This document shows positions 1 to 9,257 of a stretch of 64,000 nucleotides of DNA, piece after piece (positions within the stretch are counted from its first letter, which is position 1; the number at the start of each line of letters is the position of its first letter). A program made the translations under genes and the position numbers. Source of the DNA: DSWT01 sp035420085 (lineage in GTDB: Bacteria > Chloroflexota > Anaerolineae > B4-G1 > SLSP01); NCBI GenBank assembly GCA_035420085.1, contig DAOLUH010000018.1:36672-100671 (forward strand), read 5' to 3'. The notes beneath the pieces are model-generated. The model searched no databases. It was not told the origin of the DNA and was given only the letters and a program-made list of their open reading frames with translations.

Positions 1-456
1 GGCGGCGAAACCAGTCCCACGCGCGGCACGTACCCGGTCTACGAGACACCGTTGGGCGTGCTGGGCACTATCATCTGCTATGACCTGGACTTCACCGATA
101 CCGCGCGCAAGCTGACGCGGCAGGGCGCGCAACTCATCGCCGTCCCCTCCAACGACTGGCCGGGCATCGCCGCCAAGCACTACACGCACGTCGTCTTCCG
201 CGCCGTCGAGAACCGCGCCGCGATGGTCAAAGCCGACGGCGGCTACGATTCGGCGGTGATTGATCCACGCGGGCGCGTGCGGGCGCTGGCCGTCCACCGC
301 GAGGGCGGCGAGGCGACGCTGGTCGCCGACGTGCCGCTCGGCAGCGGCAACAGCCTTGCCGCGCGCCTGGGCGACTGGTTCGGCTGGCTCTGCCTGGCGG
401 GGATGGCCTTCTTCACCGTGGGGGAAAGCTGGCTGGTCAAGCGGGCGGGAGCGTAG
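1..456 (+). CDS. C-terminal part of apolipoprotein N-acyltransferase-like nitrilase (5' end outside window)
   Basis: The frame is open from base 1 and gives a 151-residue C-terminal fragment. It shows a carbon-nitrogen hydrolase core with IICYD (Cys at fragment residue 26, the expected nucleophile), then VPSNDW and FRAVENRAAMVKA, as in Lnt proteins. A hydrophobic segment near the end (WFGWLCLAGMAFF) fits the last membrane helix of Lnt. Lnt acylates the N-terminus of lipoproteins at the outer face of the membrane. The upstream part that would separate Lnt from a generic nitrilase is missing. The GGYDSAVIDPRG stretch matches the usual Lnt arrangement where the substrate loop precedes the last strands. 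Confidence 0.8.
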   Translation, partial: GGETSPTRGTYPVYETPLGVLGTIICYDLDFTDTARKLTRQGAQLIAVPSNDWPGIAAKHYTHVVFRAVENRAAMVKADGGYDSAVIDPRGRVRALAVHREGGEATLVADVPLGSGNSLAARLGDWFGWLCLAGMAFFTVGESWLVKRAGA

Positions 457-529
457 CGGTCAGCGGGGACGCGCATCCGTGATGACGCAGCGCGCGACGA
501 GAGCATCATCAGCTTAAAATTTTCTCCGT

Positions 530-1288
530 TCAAGCCATTGCCGCCCTAAACGCCGCCGTCCCCGCCGCCAATAGCCGGGGAACATGCGTGTACACGTACC
601 GGCAGCCGCGCTTGAGGTACTCGGCGATGGCGGCGTCGGAGCCGGTGGAGCCGGGGACTTTGCCCGCCGCGACGATGGCGGCGAACGCGGCGTGGATCAA
701 CTCCTGCACAACCGGGGTATCGGTGCGTCCCGGAAATCCCATGGATTGCGACAGGTCCGCCGGGCCGATGAAGAACACATCAATGCCCTCCACCTTGAGA
801 ATCGCGTTGATATTGCTCAACGCCTCCGCCTCCTCCAACTGCACGCAGACGAGCGTCTCGCGGTTCACCTGCGCCACGTACTCCGCCGCCGTCAGGCTGA
901 TGCCGTAATTGGCTGGGCGCGTGCTCGCCGCCAGGCCGCGCGTTCCCAACGGGTGATACTTCACCGCCGCCACAACCGCGCGGGCGTCCTCAGCGGTATT
1001 GACGTGCGGGACCTGCACGCCCATCGCCCCGCGATCCAGCACGCGCAGGATGTCCGCCGCGTTCTTACTCGGCGGGCGCACAATCGGCGTGATCCCGCTC
1101 CCTTCCGCCGCCATCACCATCAGCTCCACGCTTTCCACATCAATCGTGCCGTGCTCGCAATCAATCAGCACCCAATCGAAGCCTAACGCCCCGATCATCT
1201 CCACGATCTGCGGTGAGGGGAACATCACCGATACGCCCAGCGCCGGTTGACCGGCTTGGATTTTGGCTTTCATCTTGTTTGGTTTCAT
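530..1288 (-). CDS. HpcH/HpaI-family aldolase
   Basis: This 252-residue protein has the full length and motifs of the HpcH/HpaI (4-hydroxy-2-oxoheptanedioate / 2-keto-3-deoxy sugar acid) class II aldolases. Visible are FDWVLIDCEHG (His46, the general base position), the substrate arginine in IVRPP (Arg71), GAMGVQVPHVNTAEDA, the metal acid region VQLEEAEAL (about 150-156) and IGPADLSQSMG (Asp178). The family cleaves 2-keto-3-deoxy acids to pyruvate plus an aldehyde using a divalent metal. The start is set by AGGAGG eight bases upstream. The gene is monocistronic here, but its chemistry would follow the UxaA and mandelate-racemase-type dehydratases encoded at 45-51 kb. Exact substrate is unknown. 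Confidence 0.88.
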   Translation of the reverse strand: MKPNKMKAKIQAGQPALGVSVMFPSPQIVEMIGALGFDWVLIDCEHGTIDVESVELMVMAAEGSGITPIVRPPSKNAADILRVLDRGAMGVQVPHVNTAEDARAVVAAVKYHPLGTRGLAASTRPANYGISLTAAEYVAQVNRETLVCVQLEEAEALSNINAILKVEGIDVFFIGPADLSQSMGFPGRTDTPVVQELIHAAFAAIVAAGKVPGSTGSDAAIAEYLKRGCRYVYTHVPRLLAAGTAAFRAAMA

Positions 1289-1520
1289 TACACATGCCTC
1301 CTAAAGGGAGTAAAGAGTGTGGGCTTACTCCCTACTCCTTGAGGAGTGTACATGGTCTCGCAGAATAGGCAAATGCGCGCCAGGTAAAAGCCTATTGACC
1401 TGTCTACGGGGACGTGCTACAATCTAAGTAAGTTGACAACAATAAGCGCACAGCAGCCACCCAACTTTTGATCTGTGAAGATCAACACAGATTCGTGGTT
1501 TATCGAACAGGAGGACGCCA

Positions 1521-2468
1521 ATGCCGAAGGGGAAAAAGGATCACGATACCAACAACACCAAAGTAGAAATCGCTGGCGAGGGAACCGCCAAAGTAGAAGT
1601 CGGCAAAGCCGAGGTTGGCAAGGTCGAAGTTGCCAAGGTGGAAGTCAAAGGCGCGGAACCGCCCAGAAAAAGCGAGAGCAAGCAGCCCGCCAAGAAGCTC
1701 AAGCGCAAGGTTTACGAAGAAGAACTGCGCAAGCTCCACGTGGAACTGGTCAAACTGCAATATTGGATCAAGGAAAAGGGATTGAAGGTCGTCGTCATCT
1801 TCGAAGGGCGCGATGCCGCCGGGAAGGGCGGCGTGATCAAACGCATTACCGAGTGTTTGAATCCTCGCATCTGCCGGGTGGAAGCGCTCGGCACCCCCTC
1901 CGACCGGGAGAAGACGCAGTGGTACTTCCAACGCTACGTAGATCGCCTGCCCGCCGCCGGCGAGATGGTGCTCTTCGACCGCAGTTGGTACAACCGCGCG
2001 GGCGTGGAGCACGTGATGGGCTTCTGCACCGAGGAGGAATACCGCGAGTTCCTGCGCTCGTGTCCTGAATTCGAACGGATGCTGATCCGTTCCGGCATCA
2101 TCCTGATCAAATACTGGTTCTCCGTGAGTGATGAGGAACAGGAACGACGCTTCCAGGCGCGCCTCGACGATCCCACCAAACGCTGGAAGCTCAGCCCGAT
2201 GGACCTGGAATCGCGCAAAAAGTGGATCGAATACTCGAAAGCCAAGGACGAGATGTTCGCCCACACCGACACCAAGCAATCGCCCTGGTACGTGGTCAAC
2301 GCTGACGACAAGCGCCGCGCCCACCTGAACTGCATCAGCCACCTGCTCAGCCTGATCCCCTACGGCGATTTGACGCCCGAACCGATGACCCTGCCGCCAC
2401 GTCAGCACGACATCGCCTACACCCGCCCGCCGATGGAGTACCAGACCTTCGTGCCGGAGAAGTTCTAA
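1521..2468 (+). CDS. ppk2: Polyphosphate kinase 2 family protein
   Basis: This 315-residue protein carries a PPK2 domain from about residue 60. It has Walker A GRDAAGKGG (96-104), the lid/Walker B region LFDRSWYNRAGVE (151-163) and the conserved FSVSDEEQERRFQARLDDP segment. PPK2 enzymes move phosphate between polyphosphate and nucleoside mono- or diphosphates in the cytoplasm. A single domain of this size fits the class that makes NDPs or NTPs from polyphosphate. The first 60 residues are lysine/glutamate-rich with short KVEV units (about 24-43), an extension unusual for the family. GGAGG lies just upstream of the start. Whether it prefers NMP or NDP cannot be read from the sequence. Confidence 0.92.
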   Translation: MPKGKKDHDTNNTKVEIAGEGTAKVEVGKAEVGKVEVAKVEVKGAEPPRKSESKQPAKKLKRKVYEEELRKLHVELVKLQYWIKEKGLKVVVIFEGRDAAGKGGVIKRITECLNPRICRVEALGTPSDREKTQWYFQRYVDRLPAAGEMVLFDRSWYNRAGVEHVMGFCTEEEYREFLRSCPEFERMLIRSGIILIKYWFSVSDEEQERRFQARLDDPTKRWKLSPMDLESRKKWIEYSKAKDEMFAHTDTKQSPWYVVNADDKRRAHLNCISHLLSLIPYGDLTPEPMTLPPRQHDIAYTRPPMEYQTFVPEKF

Positions 2469-2479
2469 ATACACACAAA

Positions 2480-2522
2480 GGTGTTTTTGGTTTGCGGACG
2501 CAACCCGCAAACCAAAAACACC
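2480..2522. terminator. Perfect 18-bp hairpin between ppk2 and dinB
   Basis: Arms 2480-2497 and 2505-2522 are perfect reverse complements with a 7-base loop. The hairpin begins 11 bases after the ppk2 stop and ends 11 bases before the dinB ATG. No T-run follows on either strand, so it may be a Rho-independent-like barrier, a processing site or a 5'-UTR structure for dinB. An upstream in-frame GTG-type start at 2492 would lie inside the stem and is therefore unlikely. Confidence 0.6.
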
Positions 2523-2533
2523 CTCCTTATCTC

Positions 2534-3706
2534 ATGCTTCGCAAAATCATCCACCTGGATTTGGACGCGTTCTTCTGCGCAGTAGAGGAACTGCACGATC
2601 CGTCGCTGCGCGGCAAGCCGTTTGCCGTGGGGGGGCGGCCCGACGAGCGTGGCGTCGTCTCCTCGTGCTCCTATCCCGCGCGGCTGTTCGGCGTCCGTTC
2701 GGCCATGCCGATGAGCCGCGCCTTGCTGCTCTGCCCGCACCTCATCGTCGTCCCCGGGCGTCATGGCGTCTACGACGAGTACTCGCAGCAGGTGATGGCC
2801 CACTGCTACAACCGCACCAACCTGGTCGAGCAAATCTCCATCGACGAGGCATTCCTTGATGTCAGCGATCTGCGCCCACCCGCCGAGGCCATCGCCCGCG
2901 AGTTGCAAGCCGCGATTTGGGATGAACTGGGTTTGCCATGCTCGCTCGGTGTGGCGACGAACAAGCTGATCGCCAAGATCGCCAACAACGTGGGTAAGGC
3001 CGAGAAACGCAGTGCCAGCCCGCCCATGGCAATCAAGGTCGTGCCGCCGGGCGAAGAGGCCGCCTTCCTCGCGCCGCTGCCGATCGGCGAACTGTGGGGC
3101 ATCGGCCCCAAGACCGCCGCCAGCCTGGAAGCGCTCGGCATCCACACCATCGGCGACCTCGCCCGCTGGCCCGAAGCCGACCTGATACACCGGTTTGGCA
3201 AATCCGGCGCCGACCTCGCGCAGCGCGCTCGCGGCATCGACGACCGCCCCGTCGTCACCGAATACGAGGCCAAGTCGTTGAGCCGCGAGACCACCTTCGC
3301 ACATGACATCACGGACGGGACAACGCTGCGCCGCACACTGCTGCACCTCACCGAGAGCGTGGGGGATCGCCTGCGACACGCGCAGTTGCAGGGCAGCACC
3401 GTCAAGCTCAAGCTGCGCTGGGCCGACTTCACCACGATCACCCGGCAGGTCACGCTCCCGGAACCGACCGATCAGGACAACGTCATCTACAGCGCCGCGC
3501 AGCAGCTTTTCGAGCAGGCGTGGCCCCAGGGCAAGCCGGTGCGGCTCATCGGCGTCGGAGTGAGCAGCCTGGGGCCGCCGCTGCAGCAGTTAGGGCTATG
3601 GGAAACGCCCTCCGAGAAGGGCCAGCGCTTGCAAGACGCGCTCGACGCCGTGCGAGATCGCTTTGGGCGTGGAGCGATCAAGCGGGCGAGTGATTTGGGG
3701 AAGTAG
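2534..3706 (+). CDS. dinB: DNA polymerase IV (Y-family translesion polymerase)
   Basis: The 390-residue product begins IIHLDLDAFFCAVEE, the metal-binding and steric-gate segment of DinB (Asp9, Phe14). It continues with the VRSAMPM finger, SIDEAFLDVSD (Asp104/Glu105, catalytic acids), GVATNKLIAKIAN and the helix-hairpin-helix region IGELWGIGPKTAASLEALGI. The C-terminal little-finger domain is complete. DinB bypasses DNA lesions with low fidelity. The ATG at 2534 was chosen because the protein then starts with the standard N-terminus and any earlier start falls in a hairpin. No LexA-type operator was recognised. Confidence 0.95.
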   Translation: MLRKIIHLDLDAFFCAVEELHDPSLRGKPFAVGGRPDERGVVSSCSYPARLFGVRSAMPMSRALLLCPHLIVVPGRHGVYDEYSQQVMAHCYNRTNLVEQISIDEAFLDVSDLRPPAEAIARELQAAIWDELGLPCSLGVATNKLIAKIANNVGKAEKRSASPPMAIKVVPPGEEAAFLAPLPIGELWGIGPKTAASLEALGIHTIGDLARWPEADLIHRFGKSGADLAQRARGIDDRPVVTEYEAKSLSRETTFAHDITDGTTLRRTLLHLTESVGDRLRHAQLQGSTVKLKLRWADFTTITRQVTLPEPTDQDNVIYSAAQQLFEQAWPQGKPVRLIGVGVSSLGPPLQQLGLWETPSEKGQRLQDALDAVRDRFGRGAIKRASDLGK

Positions 3707-3805
3707 ACGGATTTCTTGACAATCCCATGGCTGAAGATAATCTTATTGCCATCGAAAAAGAAGTACGATTAGCGATCAACAACCATTTTATACGAGGAAC
3801 CACAA

Positions 3806-6274
3806 ATGACCAAACGACCCTATAACACTCCCTACACCGGCGAGCGCCTCAACCGCGTCGCCTTCCCGCTGGGCGGCATGGGCGCGGGGATGCTCTGCCT
3901 GGAAGGCACGGGCGCGCTGTCGCACGTTTCGCTGCGCGGGCACGCGGACGTCTTCAACGAGCCGTTGATGTTCGCCGCACTTTCCGTCTCGCTCAACGCT
4001 TCGGCGGGATCACAATCCCGCCGCGTGGCCCGCGTGCTCGAAGGCCCCGTGCCGATGTGGAAAGCCTTCGGTACGGCGGGCGCGGGCAACGGCCTGGGCG
4101 GGACGAGCTACGGCCTGCCCCGCTTCGCTGAAGCGACCTTCGAAACGCGTTTCCCCTTCGGCACGGTGACACTGCGCAACCCCAAAATTCCGCTGGACGT
4201 GACGCTCACCGGCTGGAGTCCGTTCACGCCAGGCGATGCGGATAGCTCCAGCCTGCCCGTGGCGGCGCTCGAATATCGCTTCGTCAATCCAACGGATGAG
4301 CCGGTCGAGGCCGTTTTCTCGTTTCATGCGCGCAACTTTATGGCTCCCAACGCCGAGAGCGGCGCGGTGCTGGCAGCGCCGGGTGGCTTCACGCTTGCCT
4401 GTCCAGAAGAACACGCCACATTCAGCGCCACGGTGGATGACGCCGATGTTGCCGTCAACTGTGCCTGGTTTCGCGGCGGCTGGTTCGACGCGCTCACCGT
4501 CGTCTGGAAGACGATTGCCGAAGGCGCGCTGCCCGAAGCTGGCCCTGTGACCGAGGGCACGCCCAGCCCCGGCGGCAGTCTCTACGTCCCGCTGCACCTG
4601 AAACCGGGTGAGGCACACGTCATCCGCCTGCGATTGGCGTGGCACGCGCCGGAGACCGGTCTGCGCGTGGGCAAGGATCAGGAATGTGCAGGGGATGCGT
4701 CCAGCGATTGCGGGTCGGGCACGCACATCCCCTGGTACGCGAACGTTTTCCCCGACATCGACGCGGTGAACGCTCACTGGCGCGCCCACTACGACGACTT
4801 GCGCGCGCGCACGGCAGCCTTCACCGACTGCTTCTACGATACCACGCTGCCGCCGGAGGTCGTCGAGGCCGTCGCTGCCAACCTCACCATCCTCAAGTCA
4901 CCCACGGTGCAGCGCCAGGCCGACGGGGCCTTGTGGTGCTGGGAGGGCTGCCACGACAAGGGCGGTTGCTGTCACGGCTCGTGCACGCACGTCTGGAACT
5001 ACGCGCAGGCGATCCCGCACCTGTTCCCCGACCTGGAACGCTCGCTGCGCGCCACCGAGTTCTTCGCCGATCAGGATGACCGCGGGCACCAGACGTTCCG
5101 CGCCAATCTACCGATTCGTCCCGTCGCTCACGATTTCCACGCCGCCGCCGACGGCCAACTGGGTGGCGTGATGAAGGTCTACCGCGAGTGGCACATCAGC
5201 GGCGACGAGCTGTGGCTGCGCACATTCTGGCCGAAAGTGAAGCAGAGCCTCGACTACTGCATCGAGACGTGGGACCCCGATCACACCGGGACGCTGGTGG
5301 AACCGCATCACAACACTTACGACATCGAGTTTTGGGGACCGGACGGGATGTGTACCTCCTTCTACCTGGGCGCGCTCAAGGCGGCAACGTTGATGGCCGA
5401 GGCGCTGGGCGAAGCCGTTCCCTTGTATGCGGAACTGCTGGAGAAGGGCGTCGCCGCGATGTCATCCGAGCTGTGGAACGACGAGTACTTCATCCAAAAA
5501 ATTCAGTGGACGGGTTTGCGCGCGGGCGATCCGACGCAGCAAGTGCAAAGTTGGAACGTGAATTATTCGCCGGAGGCCCAGGCGTTGTTGGAAAAAGAAG
5601 GCCCCAAGTACCAGTACGGCAACGGCTGCCTCGCCGACGGTGTCCTGGGCGCATGGATCGCGGCGATGTGCGGCGTGCCGGATTTCCTGGATACGGAGCG
5701 CGTGCGCAGTCACCTGCTCGCCGTCCACAAGTACAACCTCAAGCGCGACCTCGCCGAGCACGCGAACCCGCAACGGCCCGCCTACGCGCTCGGCAATGAG
5801 GGCGGCCTGCTGCTCTGCACCTGGCCGCACGGCGACGCGCTCACGCTCCCCTTCGTCTACAGCAACGAGGTATGGACCGGCATCGAGTACCAGGTCGCGT
5901 CGCACCTGATGCTGCTCGGCGAGGTCGAGGCGGGATTGGAGATCGTGCGCACAGCCCGCGACCGTTACGATGGCCGCGTGCGCAACCCCTTCAACGAGTA
6001 CGAGTGCGGCCACTGGTACGCCCGCGCGATGGCGTCCTACGGCCTGCTGCAAGGGCTGACCGGCGTCCGCTACGACGCAGTCGAGCGCATGCTGACCATC
6101 CAGCCGAACATCCCCGGCGATTTCCGCGCCTTCCTCAGCACCGCCACCGGCTACGGTACGGTCGGCGTGCGAGACGGCAAGCCGTTTGTGGAAGTGAAAT
6201 CGGGCGAGATACGCATCGATAGAACCGTTTTTGCGAATAAGCACAACGAGCAACGAGTAACCAGCAACGAGTAA
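3806..6274 (+). CDS. GH116 family beta-glucosidase / non-lysosomal glucosylceramidase-like
   Basis: This 822-residue protein has an N-terminal beta domain beginning NRVAFPLGGMGAGM and a C-terminal (alpha/alpha)6 domain with HVWNYAQAIPHLFPDLERS, NTYDIEFWGPDG and PFNEYECGHWYARAMASYGL, all characteristic of GH116. The likely nucleophile is Glu508 (TYDIEF) and the likely acid/base Asp611 (GCLADG), assigned by analogy to characterised GH116 enzymes. The family removes beta-linked glucose (or xylose) from oligosaccharides or glycolipids. No signal peptide is visible, so it is probably cytoplasmic. A likely RBS (GAGGAA) lies nine bases upstream. The last ten codons (HNEQRVTSNE) and the stop come from a GAGTAAC-type repeat, so the original C-terminus may have been replaced. 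Confidence 0.88.
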   Translation: MTKRPYNTPYTGERLNRVAFPLGGMGAGMLCLEGTGALSHVSLRGHADVFNEPLMFAALSVSLNASAGSQSRRVARVLEGPVPMWKAFGTAGAGNGLGGTSYGLPRFAEATFETRFPFGTVTLRNPKIPLDVTLTGWSPFTPGDADSSSLPVAALEYRFVNPTDEPVEAVFSFHARNFMAPNAESGAVLAAPGGFTLACPEEHATFSATVDDADVAVNCAWFRGGWFDALTVVWKTIAEGALPEAGPVTEGTPSPGGSLYVPLHLKPGEAHVIRLRLAWHAPETGLRVGKDQECAGDASSDCGSGTHIPWYANVFPDIDAVNAHWRAHYDDLRARTAAFTDCFYDTTLPPEVVEAVAANLTILKSPTVQRQADGALWCWEGCHDKGGCCHGSCTHVWNYAQAIPHLFPDLERSLRATEFFADQDDRGHQTFRANLPIRPVAHDFHAAADGQLGGVMKVYREWHISGDELWLRTFWPKVKQSLDYCIETWDPDHTGTLVEPHHNTYDIEFWGPDGMCTSFYLGALKAATLMAEALGEAVPLYAELLEKGVAAMSSELWNDEYFIQKIQWTGLRAGDPTQQVQSWNVNYSPEAQALLEKEGPKYQYGNGCLADGVLGAWIAAMCGVPDFLDTERVRSHLLAVHKYNLKRDLAEHANPQRPAYALGNEGGLLLCTWPHGDALTLPFVYSNEVWTGIEYQVASHLMLLGEVEAGLEIVRTARDRYDGRVRNPFNEYECGHWYARAMASYGLLQGLTGVRYDAVERMLTIQPNIPGDFRAFLSTATGYGTVGVRDGKPFVEVKSGEIRIDRTVFANKHNEQRVTSNE

Positions 6275-6282
6275 CCAGCAGC
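6238..6282 (+). repeat. Family F (CGAGTAAC) tandem repeat overlapping the GH116 stop codon
   Basis: Tandem degenerate units of CAACGAGTAAC / CAGCAACGAGTAAC occur here. The GH116 stop TAA lies inside a unit and the next gene starts four bases after the repeat. The same unit recurs at 43,872-43,912. Confidence 0.7.
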
Positions 6283-6285
6283 CTG

Positions 6286-9177
6286 ATGTTCATCCTAAAA
6301 ACACTCCTCCGCCTCTGGGCCTCCTGCGTCCTTGCGTTCAAGCGCCTGCTCGCGCAGCGTGGACTGGCGTTGGCGATTCTGTTGGGGCTGGTCGTCGCCA
6401 TCGCGCTGGTGATGAGCATCCCGCTTTACGCCGAGGCGACCTACTACCGAGTGCTGAGCGAAGGGTTGTTCTCCGACACGCCTCAGTATCGCGGCCTGGT
6501 CATCCGTCCCCCTGTCGCGTTGGTCTTGCGCTATTCGGGTTCGTTCACGGCACCGATCCAGTGGGAAGACATCGGCCCGCTGGATAGCTACTTCGCTGCC
6601 CAGGTTTACCGCGATTTGAAGCTGTCACCTTCTCCCAACGTGCCCGGCGCGCGGCTGTTCAACACAGGCACGTTCGGCCTTTTCGCCGCCAAAGATGCCG
6701 AGCGCGTCGCCGAAATCCAGCCGGCCTACCGGATCGGGCTGGCAAGCATCGGCCAACCTGAACAGCATATCCGCATCATCGAGGGCGCTTTTCCGGCGGA
6801 TGCCGCACTTTCCACCGGCGCGTTCGAGGTGGCGATCGGCAAGGCCATCGCTGAGAAAATGGGCATCCACACCGGGGAGACGTACATCGCGTATGACCTC
6901 CGCGCGCTGCACAGCTACGGGGCCGCCCCGGCCAAATTCGAGATGCGCGTCGCCGGGATATGGGAACCCGTCGACCGGCGCGCCGAGTTCTGGGACTACA
7001 GCCAGCTTCCGGTGGACAACCTCGTGTTCGTGTCGGAGAGCACGTTCGCCAACCGCATCAGCCCGGCCCTGGACGACGAAGTCTACCAGGCCCTCTGGTA
7101 CTTGCCGATGGATGCGGACGAAATCTACCTGAGCGATATCGAGCCATTGTTGGCCCGCATCGAACGCCTGCGGCGCACCACCACCCAGATCCTGCCGGGG
7201 ACAATCCTGGATACCGACGCGATCAAGGTCTTGCAGCGCTACCAGACGGCAGCCAGCGGCCTGATGCTGCTCCTGTTTGCGTTCAGCGTGCCGATTATCA
7301 GCCTGATCGTGGTGTTTGTCGTGCTGGTCATCAGCTTGATGGTGGAACAACACCGCAACCAGATCGCCGTCCTGCGCAGCCGTGGGGCAACCGCCGTACA
7401 GGTGAGCACCATCACCCTGCTGGAAGGCATCCTGCTCGGCAGCATGGCGCTGCTGCTCGCGCTGCCCGTCAGCCTGCTGCTGGCCTACACGATCGGACAG
7501 GCCCGCAGTTTTCTAGATTTCACGCTGGCGACCGATTTGCGCGTGGGGATGACCTGGGGCACAGCGCGTCTCGGCCTTTTAGCGATGGTCGTCACCCTGG
7601 TCGCCCAGGTCATACCGGCCCTGGAAGCGGCGCGGCATACCATCGTCACGTACAAACAGGAACGCGCTCGCGTCCTGCGCCCGCCCTGGTGGCAGCGGGC
7701 GTGGCTGGATGTGCTGCTCCTCATCCCGGCGGGATACGGCGCGTATGTGCTGCGCCAGCAGGGCAGCCTGGTCGCCTCGACGGAGACGCTGCCCGCCGAT
7801 CCGCTGCAAAACCCGCTGTTGTTCCTGGTGCCCGCTTTGAGCCTCTTCGCCCTGGCGCTCGTCATCCTGCGCGTGCTGCCCTGGCTGATGAAGGCGCTGG
7901 CCTGGCTCGGCGCACAGACGCGCAGCGTGGGATTCCTGCTCGCCGCCCGTCAACTGGCGCGCGCGCCCGGTCTCTACGCCGCGCCGCTTGGCCTGCTCAT
8001 CCTCACCCTGAGCCTGGCGACCTATACGGCGTCGCTATCCGCCACGCTGGAAAATCACCTGTACGACCAGCAGTTCTACGCGGTGGGGGCCGATGCGAGC
8101 CTGGTCGATACCGGCGAAGCGCGCGGCGGCGACATTATGATGCCCGACCGTCCCGGCAGCGAGGCTGCCGGCTGGCGCTTCCTGCCGGTCTCCGAGTATC
8201 GCACCCTGCCCGGCGTGGAGAAGGCGGCGCGCATCGGGCACTATAGGGCACTTGTGAAGACGGGCGACGGTTTCAAGTCCGGCACTTTCATCGGTGTGGA
8301 TCGCGTGGACTTTTCCCAGGTCGCGTTCTGGCGCGCGGATTTTGCACCCGCCCCGTTGGGAGAACTGATGAACCAGCTTGCCATCACCGAGAACGGCATC
8401 CTGCTCCCCCGCGACTTTATGAAAACGTATTTCCTCCAAATCGGCGACACCGTCAACGTCACCGTGCTGGCCTACGAAACCTCGACGGTGCTCCCGCTCA
8501 AGATCGTCGGCAGTTTCGACTATTTCCCGACGTGGTATCCGGAGACCGGCCCGCTGGTCGTGGGCAACCTGGAGCATTACTTTCTGCAGGCCCAGACCCA
8601 GCTTCCCTATCAGGTATGGCTGAACACCCAGCCCGATGTGGATTACGAGCACCTAGCGGATGCAATGTGGGAGATCAACAGAGGCTCGCAAGATATGCTC
8701 GTGGCTTCGCGGCGCATCCTCAAAGCTCAACAGCAGCCGGAACGGCAGGGGCTTTTCGGCCTCCTTTCGGTCGGCTTTGGCGCTGCCGCCGTACTGACGG
8801 CGCTAGGGTTTATCCTGTACGCGCTCTCCTCGTTCCGCCGCCGCGCCGTCGAATTGGGTGTGCTGCGCGCCGTGGGTCTCTCCACGCGCGATATGATGGG
8901 CTTCGTCGCCTGGGAACTGCTCTTCCTGCTCATCGTTGGCAGCGCCGCCGGGACGGGCCTGGGCATCTGGGCCAGCCGCACCTTCGTCCCCTACCTGCAA
9001 GTCGGCGGCGATCTCACCGCCCACACACCGCCCTTCGTCGTCGAAATTGCCTGGCCCGCCATCCTGCGCCTCTACGCCTTGTTCGCCGCGTTATTCGTTG
9101 TGGCCCTGGGGGTCTTGATCCGCTCGCTGGTGAAGATGAAGCTATTCCAGGCGATCAAGATGGGGGAGACACTGTAG
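6286..9177 (+). CDS. Large ABC-transporter permease with two FtsX/MacB-type domains
   Basis: This 963-residue membrane protein has an N-terminal membrane helix (about 23-47), a large extracytoplasmic region, then a cluster of helices at about 320-455 with the FtsX signature (QHRNQIAVLRSRGATAVQV). Two helices follow at about 480-540, then a second extracytoplasmic region, and a final FtsX domain at about 825-960 (RRRAVELGVLRAVGLSTRDM). This is the two-module layout of lipoprotein- or peptide-exporting ABC permeases. No ATPase or membrane-fusion partner is encoded next to it, so its partner must lie elsewhere. The start ATG follows the preceding gene by 11 bases with no strong RBS. Confidence 0.85.
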   Translation: MFILKTLLRLWASCVLAFKRLLAQRGLALAILLGLVVAIALVMSIPLYAEATYYRVLSEGLFSDTPQYRGLVIRPPVALVLRYSGSFTAPIQWEDIGPLDSYFAAQVYRDLKLSPSPNVPGARLFNTGTFGLFAAKDAERVAEIQPAYRIGLASIGQPEQHIRIIEGAFPADAALSTGAFEVAIGKAIAEKMGIHTGETYIAYDLRALHSYGAAPAKFEMRVAGIWEPVDRRAEFWDYSQLPVDNLVFVSESTFANRISPALDDEVYQALWYLPMDADEIYLSDIEPLLARIERLRRTTTQILPGTILDTDAIKVLQRYQTAASGLMLLLFAFSVPIISLIVVFVVLVISLMVEQHRNQIAVLRSRGATAVQVSTITLLEGILLGSMALLLALPVSLLLAYTIGQARSFLDFTLATDLRVGMTWGTARLGLLAMVVTLVAQVIPALEAARHTIVTYKQERARVLRPPWWQRAWLDVLLLIPAGYGAYVLRQQGSLVASTETLPADPLQNPLLFLVPALSLFALALVILRVLPWLMKALAWLGAQTRSVGFLLAARQLARAPGLYAAPLGLLILTLSLATYTASLSATLENHLYDQQFYAVGADASLVDTGEARGGDIMMPDRPGSEAAGWRFLPVSEYRTLPGVEKAARIGHYRALVKTGDGFKSGTFIGVDRVDFSQVAFWRADFAPAPLGELMNQLAITENGILLPRDFMKTYFLQIGDTVNVTVLAYETSTVLPLKIVGSFDYFPTWYPETGPLVVGNLEHYFLQAQTQLPYQVWLNTQPDVDYEHLADAMWEINRGSQDMLVASRRILKAQQQPERQGLFGLLSVGFGAAAVLTALGFILYALSSFRRRAVELGVLRAVGLSTRDMMGFVAWELLFLLIVGSAAGTGLGIWASRTFVPYLQVGGDLTAHTPPFVVEIAWPAILRLYALFAALFVVALGVLIRSLVKMKLFQAIKMGETL

Positions 9178-9211
9178 CGGTCAACTATCAGCAGAGTTAT
9201 TTTCCCTATCG

Positions 9212-9238
9212 CTGTGAACTCTGTGTTCTCGGTGGCTA
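9212..9238 (-). repeat. Family A (CACAGAG) element, copy 1
   Basis: A 27-base segment here is the exact reverse complement of 39,052-39,078. It lies between the permease gene and the SAF-domain gene, ending seven bases before that gene's AAGGAG. Confidence 0.75.
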
Positions 9239-9257
9239 ATTTGGCAAGGAGATGCTT

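Noticed and set aside
3727..3825. A 32-codon frame before the GH116 gene
   Set aside because: No RBS, no homology seen, and it overlaps the GH116 start; probably chance.
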